32,985 bases of DNA, taken from positions 1 through 32,985 of the forward strand of contig JANRJF010000061.1 in assembly GCA_033764095.1 (NCBI GenBank), written 5' to 3'. This document shows positions 16,197 through 22,477 of the stretch, in pieces. Positions within the stretch are counted from its first letter, which is position 1. Each line of letters begins with the position of its first letter. Source of the stretch: JBDTMT01 sp033764095 (GTDB taxonomy: Bacteria > Desulfobacterota > Binatia > HRBIN30 > CADEER01). The notes beneath the pieces are model-generated. The model was not told the origin of the DNA and did no database searches. It worked only from the letters and a program-made list of their open reading frames with translations. The position numbers and the translations under genes were made by a program.

Positions 16197-16925
16197 ATGA
16201 CGAACGGCGCGGCGGCGGAGGTGGGGCAGCACGGCGGCGAGAAGCTGCGCTGGGTGAAGCTGCCGCTGCAGGCGCGCAGTCGCGAGAAGCTCGAGCGCTT
16301 CATCGCCGCCGCCGAGCGGCTGATCAACGAGCGCGGCTTCCAGGCGACCTCGGTGCCCGACATCGCACGCGAGGCGGGGTGCTCGGTCGGACTGTTCTAC
16401 ACCCGCTTCCGCGACAAGCAGGAGCTGCTGCGCTTCCTCTTCGAGCACTACCTCGGCGAGGCGGTGGCGACGGCGCGCGCGGTGCTGCAACCCGGCGCCT
16501 TCGCCGACGTGCCGCTCGCGGCGCTGATCCGCACCGCGGTGCAGGGGATGGTGCGCATCCACCGCGGCAAGCCGGGGCTGGTGTACGCCTTCTACGAGAG
16601 CATCCCGCACGATCCGGTCCTCGGCGAGCGCGTGCTGGCGGTGCACCACGAGATCGAGGGACTGGCGCGTGCCATGCTGGTGGCGCGCGGCGCCGAGATC
16701 ACCCATCCCGACCCCGACACCGCGGCGCGCTTCGGCATCCGGCTGGTGGTCGGCGTGCTGCAGCAGCGCGCCCTCGCCAGCCGGACGTTGCCGGCCGAGG
16801 ACGACCTCGGCTGGACGGTGATGGCCGAGGAGATGACCCGCACGCTGCTCGGCTATTTCGGCGTCGCCGCCGCCGCGCCGCCGCCGCGCCGGTTGCGGTC
16901 GGCGCGCAGGAAGGCGGCGCGATGA
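16197..16925 (+). CDS. TetR/AcrR-family regulator, probably of acyl-CoA metabolism
   Basis: 242 residues. The HTH domain spans about 25-85 (SREKLERFIAAAERLINERG, ATSVPDIAREAGCSVGLFYTRF, DKQELLRFLFEHY), followed by a helical effector domain. The sequence GFQATSVPDIAREAGCSVG is classic for the family. A strong AGGAGA ribosome site precedes the ATG. It is divergent from the acyl-CoA dehydrogenase gene and heads the plus-strand run that contains SDR, MaoC, thiolase and SCP2 genes, so an acyl-CoA or fatty-acid effector is likely. Its stop codon (16923-16925) overlaps ATG 16922 of the next gene and lies in one arm of a 31-bp inverted repeat. Confidence 0.92.
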   Translation: MTNGAAAEVGQHGGEKLRWVKLPLQARSREKLERFIAAAERLINERGFQATSVPDIAREAGCSVGLFYTRFRDKQELLRFLFEHYLGEAVATARAVLQPGAFADVPLAALIRTAVQGMVRIHRGKPGLVYAFYESIPHDPVLGERVLAVHHEIEGLARAMLVARGAEITHPDPDTAARFGIRLVVGVLQQRALASRTLPAEDDLGWTVMAEEMTRTLLGYFGVAAAAPPPRRLRSARRKAAR

Positions 16926-17064
16926 GTAGCGCGGGCCTCTGCGCCCGCCGCCCAGTCCGCCGACTCGTGTCGGTGGCGGACAGACGAGTCGTGGCTCGTC
17001 TGGGAGTCGGTCGCCCGGGTTGCCGATCCGGGTGGCGGGCGCAGAGGCCCGCGCTACTCATCGC
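16919..17064. repeat. Palindromic element with perfect 31-bp inverted arms
   Basis: Arms at 16919-16949 and 17034-17064 are exact reverse complements (31 of 31). The 84-bp interior holds nested stems (GACTCGT/ACGAGTC and AGACGAG/CTCGTCT). A core piece recurs at 4751-4773. It is too short for a transposase gene, so it is a REP/BIME-like or MITE-like element. The left arm contains the tetR stop and the next gene's start; the right arm encodes the beginning of a signal peptide. Confidence 0.9.
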
Positions 17065-18841
17065 GTACCTGATACTCGCCGGCGCCCCGGCCGCCGCGAC
17101 CACTGCGGCGCGTTGCGAATCCGCCGTTGCGCGCGCCACCGTCGCCTGCCTCAACGCCGTCGGGCGTGCGTCGCGCGACTGCTACGCCCACTTCGGCGGG
17201 GCCTGCGCCGCCGACGCGCCGCCGCTGCGGCGCGCGCTCGACGGATTGCGCGCGACCATCTCCAGAGAATGCCCGGACGGCGCGACCGTCGCGGCCGCCG
17301 GCTACGGCGGCAGTCTGACGCCGGCCGGTCTGGTGGCGCGCGCCGCGGAGGCGTGCATCGGCGAGCCGGCGAGCCTGGCGGCGCGCAGCTTCGGCGGTCC
17401 GCAGGCGGCGGTGCTGGCCGCCGCCGACGCGAGCGGTCGCGCCTGTCTGCTGAGCGCGCAGCGCGAGGCGGTGCGCTTCGTCGTGCGGGCGGCGCGCGCG
17501 CGGGCGCGCTGCCTGGCGCAGGCGCGGCGCGGGCGGGTGTGCGACGCCGCCCGCCTGCCGTCGATTGTCGATGCCGCTCGCCAGCGCGCCGCGGCGGCGA
17601 TCGCCGCCGCCTGTGCGAACCTGGAGGCGGCGGTCGGGCTCGACGTCGACCGGTTCCTCGCCCGCGCCGATGCGCAGGCGCGCTGCCTGACCGCGACGAC
17701 CCATGGCGACGCAACCGGGCTCGGGCTCGACTGCGGCCCGCGCGCCGCGGTGACGGTGCCGCCGCGCGGCGCATGGACCGAGATCACGCTGCCGCTGGCG
17801 GAGTGGGGCACGCAGTGCGGCGACGGCAGCCCGTATCGCTTCTACATCCGCCTGGCGCCGGCCGGGCAGCCGCTCGATCGCGTCCTGCTCGACCTGCAGG
17901 CCGGCGGTGTCTGCCTGTTCGAGTCGGACTGCGCCGGTGTGCGCGACACCCAGCCGGACCTGTTGCGCGCCGATGCCGACGATCTGCAGCCGCTCGCCGG
18001 CATCGAGCACGACGACCCGGGCGCCAACCCGTTCGCCGACTGGACGCGCGTCGTCTTCCCCTACTGCACGCAGGACCTGCACGCCGGCGACGGCGTCGCG
18101 CAGGTCTTCCCGAGCCTGACCGTGCAGCGCTATGGCGCGCGCAACCTGCGCACCGCGCTCGCCTACCTGCGCGACGTGCTGTGGACGGCGCTCGCCGATG
18201 CCGACGGCTACCGGCCGGATCGGTTGCGCGTCGTGCTCGCCGGCGAGTCGGCCGGCGCCTGGGGCGTGCGCTTCAACTACCACCACGTGCTCGACGACCT
18301 GCGCTGGATCCACACCACCGCGGTGCCGGACGGCAGCCTGGCGCTCGACAACGGCCAGCCGGTCGGCGTGCGCAGCCTCGGCCTGGTCATGCAGCTCGCG
18401 TGGGGGGCGCGCCGCACGCTGCCGCCGTACTGCCTCGGCACCGACTGCGGTCTCGGCCTGGTGCTGCTCGCCGCTACCGCGCCGCGCCTGCTCGCCACCC
18501 CCGAGCAGCAGCTGTTGTTCACCAGCAGTCAGGTCGATCCGATCCAACGCGGGACCAACGTCTTCCCCTCGCAGGCGGCGTGGACCAACGCCTGCCGCGC
18601 CGAGTACTGCGCGGCGCGCGGCACGCCCGGCGTGCACTACTGGCTGACCGCCGACGCGGCGCCGTTCCACACCGTGCTGCGCGATTTCGAACGCTTCAAC
18701 ACCCTCACCACCGGTGGCAGCACCGTCGCCGACTGGTTGGCCGCTGCCGTCGCCGATCCGGCCGGCATCGCCGACCGCGTCGACGAGGGCACGCTGACCA
18801 CCGACTTGCCCGGCGTGCAGCCGCTCGCCTGCCTTCCCTGA
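16922..18841 (+). CDS. Secreted pectinacetylesterase-like (PAE/Notum family) hydrolase
   Basis: 639 residues if started at ATG 16922, which overlaps the tetR stop. The first about 45 residues come from a palindromic repeat; the hydrophobic stretch PALLIAYLILAGAPAAA then acts as a signal peptide. Residues about 60-265 form a Cys-rich helical domain (CESAVARATVACLNAVG, SLAARSFGGPQAAVLAAADA, DAQARCLTATTHGDATGLGL). The C-terminal half resembles the pectinacetylesterase/Notum serine hydrolases: GGVCLFESDC, VVFPYCTQDLHAG, GESAGAWG with S443, SQVDPIQ with D539 and PFHTVL with H583 as a likely triad. The deacylated substrate is unknown. A paralogue is at 26680-28686. The true start is uncertain because no better in-frame start follows the repeat. 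Confidence 0.82.
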   Translation: MSSAGLCARRPVRRLVSVADRRVVARLGVGRPGCRSGWRAQRPALLIAYLILAGAPAAATTAARCESAVARATVACLNAVGRASRDCYAHFGGACAADAPPLRRALDGLRATISRECPDGATVAAAGYGGSLTPAGLVARAAEACIGEPASLAARSFGGPQAAVLAAADASGRACLLSAQREAVRFVVRAARARARCLAQARRGRVCDAARLPSIVDAARQRAAAAIAAACANLEAAVGLDVDRFLARADAQARCLTATTHGDATGLGLDCGPRAAVTVPPRGAWTEITLPLAEWGTQCGDGSPYRFYIRLAPAGQPLDRVLLDLQAGGVCLFESDCAGVRDTQPDLLRADADDLQPLAGIEHDDPGANPFADWTRVVFPYCTQDLHAGDGVAQVFPSLTVQRYGARNLRTALAYLRDVLWTALADADGYRPDRLRVVLAGESAGAWGVRFNYHHVLDDLRWIHTTAVPDGSLALDNGQPVGVRSLGLVMQLAWGARRTLPPYCLGTDCGLGLVLLAATAPRLLATPEQQLLFTSSQVDPIQRGTNVFPSQAAWTNACRAEYCAARGTPGVHYWLTADAAPFHTVLRDFERFNTLTTGGSTVADWLAAAVADPAGIADRVDEGTLTTDLPGVQPLACLP

Positions 18842-18868
18842 AGCGGCGCTCGACCACAGGAGGAATCG

Positions 18869-19777
18869 ATGTCCGAGATTCGACTCGACGGCCGCGTCGC
18901 CGTCATCACCGGCGGCGCCGGCGGCCTCGGCCGCTCGCACGCCCTGGCCCTGGCGCGGCGCGGCTGTCGCGTGGTGATCAACGATCGCGGCGGCAGCGCG
19001 CGCGGCGATGGCGCCGACCGCGCCGCCGCCGAGCTGGTCGCCGACGAGGTGCGCGGCCTGGGCGGCGAGGCGGTCGCCAACGGCGACGACATCAGCACCA
19101 GCGCCGGTGGCCGCGCCGTCGTGCAGGCGGCGCTCGACCACTTCGGCCGCCTCGACGCGCTGATCAACAACGCCGGCTTCCTGCGCGACGCGAGCTTCCA
19201 GAAGATGGCGGAGGACGACTGGGACGCCATCTTCGCCGTGCACGTCAAGGGCGTCTTCAACGTCACCCAGGCGGCCTGGCCGCACCTGCGCAGCGCCGGC
19301 GCCGGGCGCGTCGTGATGACCACCTCGGGCGCCGGCCTGTGGGGCAATTTCGGGCAGACCAACTACTCGTCCGCCAAGCTGGCGCAAATCGGCATGATGA
19401 ACACGCTCAAGCTGGAGGGCGGCAAGTACGGCATCAAGGTCAACGCCGTCGCGCCGGTCGCCAAGAGCCGCCTCACCGAGACGGTGATGCCGCCCGACTG
19501 GCTGGAGAAGCTCGGTCCGCATCCGGTGTCGCAGCTGGTCGTCTACCTGTGCTCGGAAGCGTGCGAGGAGAGCGGCGCGATCTACGAGTGCGGCGGCGGC
19601 TGGTACGCGCGCACGTGGCTGATGCAGCATCCCGGCGCCTATCTGGCGCCCGCCGACGTCACCGCCGAACGGCTGCGCGACGAGGTGCTGCCGGCGCTCG
19701 CCGATCCGGCGAGCGCGAAGGCGCTGAACAGCTCGCAGGACGCCGCCGCCGCGATGCTGCGTCACGTGCAGTTCTGA
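18869..19777 (+). CDS. SDR-family (3R)-hydroxyacyl-CoA dehydrogenase-like protein (MFE-2 type)
   Basis: 302 residues. The Rossmann motif TGGAGGLG is at 14-21, an acidic D39 follows the second strand (NAD preference), NNAG is at 100-103, and the catalytic S153, Y166 and K170 sit in TTSGAG and NYSSAK. The layout, including GRVAVITGGAGGLGRSHALALARRG-like spacing and the C-terminal extension beyond residue 240, matches the dehydrogenase unit of peroxisomal multifunctional enzyme type 2 (HSD17B4/Fox2). It would oxidise a (3R)-hydroxyacyl-CoA to 3-ketoacyl-CoA. The Shine-Dalgarno AGGAGG lies 5 nt before the ATG, 27 bp after the secreted hydrolase, and the gene ends 10 bp before the MaoC gene. Confidence 0.92.
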   Translation: MSEIRLDGRVAVITGGAGGLGRSHALALARRGCRVVINDRGGSARGDGADRAAAELVADEVRGLGGEAVANGDDISTSAGGRAVVQAALDHFGRLDALINNAGFLRDASFQKMAEDDWDAIFAVHVKGVFNVTQAAWPHLRSAGAGRVVMTTSGAGLWGNFGQTNYSSAKLAQIGMMNTLKLEGGKYGIKVNAVAPVAKSRLTETVMPPDWLEKLGPHPVSQLVVYLCSEACEESGAIYECGGGWYARTWLMQHPGAYLAPADVTAERLRDEVLPALADPASAKALNSSQDAAAAMLRHVQF

Positions 19778-19787
19778 GGAGGCGAGC

Positions 19788-20672
19788 GTGACCATCGATC
19801 CGCAACAGGCGCTCGGCGCGACGCTGCCGGCGCGCGAGGCGACGTGGGGACCGGACCAGCTGATCCTCTACGCGCTCGGCGTCGGCGTCGGCAGCGAGCA
19901 GGACCCGACCGATCCGCGCGTCCTGCAGTACACCTGGGAGAGCGAGCTCAAGGCGCTGCCGACCTACGCCGTCATCCCGGTGTTCGAGACCCTGCTCGGG
20001 CTGCTCGACGTGCCCGGCCTCGACTTCAACCCGATGATGCTGCTGCACGGCGAGCAGGACACCGAGATCCTCGCGCCGCCGCTGCCGACCAGCGCCCGTA
20101 TCGTCAACCAGGCGCGCATCGCCGCCATCCACGACAAGGGCGCCGGCAAGGGCGCGCTGATCGTCACCGAGGTGGTGAGCCGCGACGCCGCCAGCCAGCG
20201 GCCGCTGTTCCGCAACGCCTTCACCGCCTTCATTCGCGGCGAGGGCGGCTTCGCGCGTTCCGGCGACCCCCCCGCCCCGGCGCCCGGCAACGAGCCGCCG
20301 GCGCGGCCGCCGGACCACGAGCTGGCGTATCCGACGCTGCGCCAGCAGGCGCTGCTCTATCGCCTCAGCGGCGATCGCAACCCGCTGCACGTCGATCCGT
20401 CGATGGCGGCGATCGGCGGCTTCGAGCGCCCGATTCTGCACGGCCTCTGCACCTTCGGCATGCTCGGCCGCGCCGCCATCGACGCCGGCGCCGACGGCGA
20501 TCCGACCCGCTTCCGCTCGATCAAGGTGCGCTTCGCCGCACCGGTCTACCCGGGCGAGACGGTCGTCGTCCGCCTCTGGCGCGAGTCGGATTCCGCGATG
20601 CTGTGCAGCGCGCACGTGCGCGAGCGCGACATGAAACCGGTGATCACCAACGCGCGGGTCACGTTCTTCTGA
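19788..20672 (+). CDS. MaoC-type enoyl-CoA hydratase 2
   Basis: 294 residues, a double hot-dog protein. The N-terminal pseudo-domain (YALGVGVGSEQDP, TYAVIPVF) is followed by the catalytic one with YRLSGDRNPLHVDPSMA (191-207), giving D196, N198 and H201, and ILHGLCTFGM. This is the (R)-specific hydratase 2 signature of MFE-2. It converts 2-enoyl-CoA to (3R)-hydroxyacyl-CoA for the SDR encoded just upstream. The GTG start is favoured by GAGGAGG 5 nt before it and by the 10-bp gap to the previous stop. It is the second of four genes that rebuild MFE-2/SCPx chemistry. Confidence 0.93.
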   Translation: MTIDPQQALGATLPAREATWGPDQLILYALGVGVGSEQDPTDPRVLQYTWESELKALPTYAVIPVFETLLGLLDVPGLDFNPMMLLHGEQDTEILAPPLPTSARIVNQARIAAIHDKGAGKGALIVTEVVSRDAASQRPLFRNAFTAFIRGEGGFARSGDPPAPAPGNEPPARPPDHELAYPTLRQQALLYRLSGDRNPLHVDPSMAAIGGFERPILHGLCTFGMLGRAAIDAGADGDPTRFRSIKVRFAAPVYPGETVVVRLWRESDSAMLCSAHVRERDMKPVITNARVTFF

Positions 20673-20679
20673 CAACTGC

Positions 20680-20765
20680 GTGACCAGTGACCGATGACCG
20701 GTGAGCGGCGGAAGACGGCATCGCGGCCTGCGCGAGTCTTCCGACCGGTCACTGGTCACCGGTCA
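20680..20765. repeat. Imperfect palindromic element (GTGACCGGT family) inside the operon
   Basis: TGACCAGTGACCGATGACCG and its continuation (20681-20702) pair with ACCGGTCACTGGTCACCGGT and its continuation (20744-20765) at 19 of 22 positions. An inner stem GGAAGAC/GTCTTCC lies between them. It sits in the 123-bp gap between the MaoC and thiolase genes, where it could attenuate transcription or protect the mRNA 3' end. Confidence 0.8.
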
Positions 20766-20795
20766 CCGGTGACGCCTCGATAGGAACTGGAGGGA

Positions 20796-21992
20796 ATGAT
20801 GGGACGCCCCGTCTACGTCATCGGCGTCGGCATGACGAAATTCGAGAAGCCGGGCCGGCGCGACAACTGGAACTATCCGCAGATGGCCCGGGAGGCCGGC
20901 ACGCGCGCGCTGGCGGACGCCGGCATCGCGTACGAGCGCATCGACCAGGTGGTGGCCGGCTACTGCTACGGCGATTCCACCTCGGGCGAGCGCGCCGCCT
21001 ACGAGCTCGGGCTCACCGGCGTGCCGATCTACAACGTGAACAACAACTGCTCGACCGGCTCGACGGCGCTGTTTCTCGCCAAGCAGCTGGTCGAGGGCGG
21101 CCTCGCCGACTGCGTCATGGCGCTCGGCTTCGAGAAGATGGAGCGCGGTTCGCTGAAGCAGAACTTCCCCGACCACACGCCGCCGATCGACAAGCACATG
21201 CTGCGCATGATGGAGCTGCGCGAGTTCGAGCCGACCATTCCGGCGCCGCAGGTGTTCGGCAACGCCGGGCGCGATCACATGGAGCGCTTCGGCACCACGC
21301 CCGAGCATTTCGCCAAGATCGCCTGGAAGAACCACAAGCACTCGGTCAACAACCCCTACTCGCAGTTCCAGGAGGAGTACTCGCTGGCCGACATCCTGGC
21401 GGCGCCGCTGATCTACGCGCCGCTCACCAAGCTGCAGTGCTGCCCGACCTCGGACGGCGCCGGCTGCGCCATCCTGGCCAGCGCCGACTTCATCCAGCGC
21501 CACGGTTTGCAGGCGAAGGCGGTCGAGATCGCCGGCATGGCGATGGCCACCGACGGCCCGGACAGCTTCGAGCGCGACTGCCGCTACGTCGCCGGCTACG
21601 GGCTCAGCCAGCGCGCCGCCGCGACGGCATTGGCGCAGGCCGGCGTGACGGCGGACGACCTCGACGTGGTCGAGTTGCACGACTGCTTCTCGGCCAACGA
21701 GCTGGTCACCTACGAGGCGCTCGGGCTCTGCCCGGAGGGCAGCGCCGGCGAGCACATCGACCGCGACGCGTTCACCTACGGCGGCAAGACGGTGGTGAAT
21801 CCGTCCGGCGGTCTGATCTCGAAGGGGCACCCGCTCGGCGCCACCGGCCTGGCGCAGTGCGCCGAGCTCAACTGGCAGCTGCGCGGCGAGGCGGAGAAGC
21901 GCCAGGTCAGCGGCGCCGCGCTCGCCCTGCAGCACAACCTCGGCCTCGGCGGCGCCGCGGTGGTCAGCGTCTACCGCCGCGCGGAGCTGTGA
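20796..21992 (+). CDS. SCP2-type (SCPx-like) thiolase
   Basis: 398 residues from ATG 20796. The next codon is also ATG, and the GGAGGG Shine-Dalgarno is better spaced for that second one at 20799. Thiolase features: nucleophile C85 in NNNCSTGS, HDCFSANEL (295-303), GHPLGATG with H345, and QHNLGLGG with H380 where classic thiolases carry a second Cys. That replacement is typical of the SCPx/sterol-carrier thiolases, which cleave bulky or 2-methyl-branched 3-ketoacyl-CoAs. It follows SDR and MaoC genes and precedes a free SCP2 domain. The role inferred is the last step of beta-oxidation. Confidence 0.93.
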   Translation: MMGRPVYVIGVGMTKFEKPGRRDNWNYPQMAREAGTRALADAGIAYERIDQVVAGYCYGDSTSGERAAYELGLTGVPIYNVNNNCSTGSTALFLAKQLVEGGLADCVMALGFEKMERGSLKQNFPDHTPPIDKHMLRMMELREFEPTIPAPQVFGNAGRDHMERFGTTPEHFAKIAWKNHKHSVNNPYSQFQEEYSLADILAAPLIYAPLTKLQCCPTSDGAGCAILASADFIQRHGLQAKAVEIAGMAMATDGPDSFERDCRYVAGYGLSQRAAATALAQAGVTADDLDVVELHDCFSANELVTYEALGLCPEGSAGEHIDRDAFTYGGKTVVNPSGGLISKGHPLGATGLAQCAELNWQLRGEAEKRQVSGAALALQHNLGLGGAAVVSVYRRAEL

Positions 21993-22053
21993 AGCGTCCC
22001 GTACAGGACTCAACCCCACGCCGCCGACGCGCGGCTGGAACCAAGGAGGAACC

Positions 22054-22380
22054 ATGCGCACCGAAGAGATCTTCGACAACATCGCCAAGCTGTACGATCC
22101 CGTCAGCGCCAAGGGACTGGCCGGCACCATCCAGTTCAACCTCAGCGGCGACGACGGCGGCGACTGGTACGTGACGGTGGACGACAGCGGCATCGACGTC
22201 GGCCGCGGCGCCAGCGAGAAGGCGACGCTCACCGTCGCCGCGACGGCGACCGATTACGTCGCCATCGCCACCGGCAAGATGCCGCCCCAGGTCGCGTTCA
22301 TGCAGGGCAAGCTGAAGCTGAAGGGCGACCTCGGCCTGGCGATGAAGATGCAGGGCCTGTTCAAGCCGATCACCGCCTGA
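22054..22380 (+). CDS. Free-standing SCP2 sterol-carrier domain protein
   Basis: 108 residues, a single SCP2 domain with nothing else. Seen are the strands IQFNLSGDDGGDWYVTVDD, the middle ATLTVAATATDYVAIATGK and the closing QGKLKLKGDLGLAMKMQGLF. The conserved GKLKLKGDLGLAM segment ends the family fold. SCP2 domains hold hydrophobic acyl or sterol ligands in a tunnel. In eukaryotes this domain is fused to MFE-2 and to the SCPx thiolase; here it is a separate gene at the end of that set, with AAGGAGG before ATG 22054. It is probably a soluble substrate-holding partner for the neighbouring enzymes. Confidence 0.94.
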   Translation: MRTEEIFDNIAKLYDPVSAKGLAGTIQFNLSGDDGGDWYVTVDDSGIDVGRGASEKATLTVAATATDYVAIATGKMPPQVAFMQGKLKLKGDLGLAMKMQGLFKPITA

Positions 22381-22401
22381 CGTCGCAGCGGCAGTCGGAG
22401 C

Positions 22402-22431
22402 CGCGGCGGCCGGCGCGCGCCGGCCGCCGCG
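22402..22431. terminator. 30-bp perfect palindrome after the SCP2 gene
   Basis: A 30-nt sequence that equals its own reverse complement, centred at 22416/22417, made of GGCC/GCGC repeats. It lies 21 bp after the SCP2 stop. No T-run follows, but its position suggests transcript termination or mRNA protection at the end of the beta-oxidation genes. Confidence 0.6.
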
Positions 22432-22477
22432 ACGCGGATCGCCATCCGCCGCGCCCGCCGGCGGCGAGGGGGGACCT

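Noticed and set aside
16919..17064. Insertion sequence bounded by 31-bp inverted repeats
   Set aside because: Only 84 bp lie between the arms, so no transposase fits, and no target duplication is evident; called a palindromic repeat instead.
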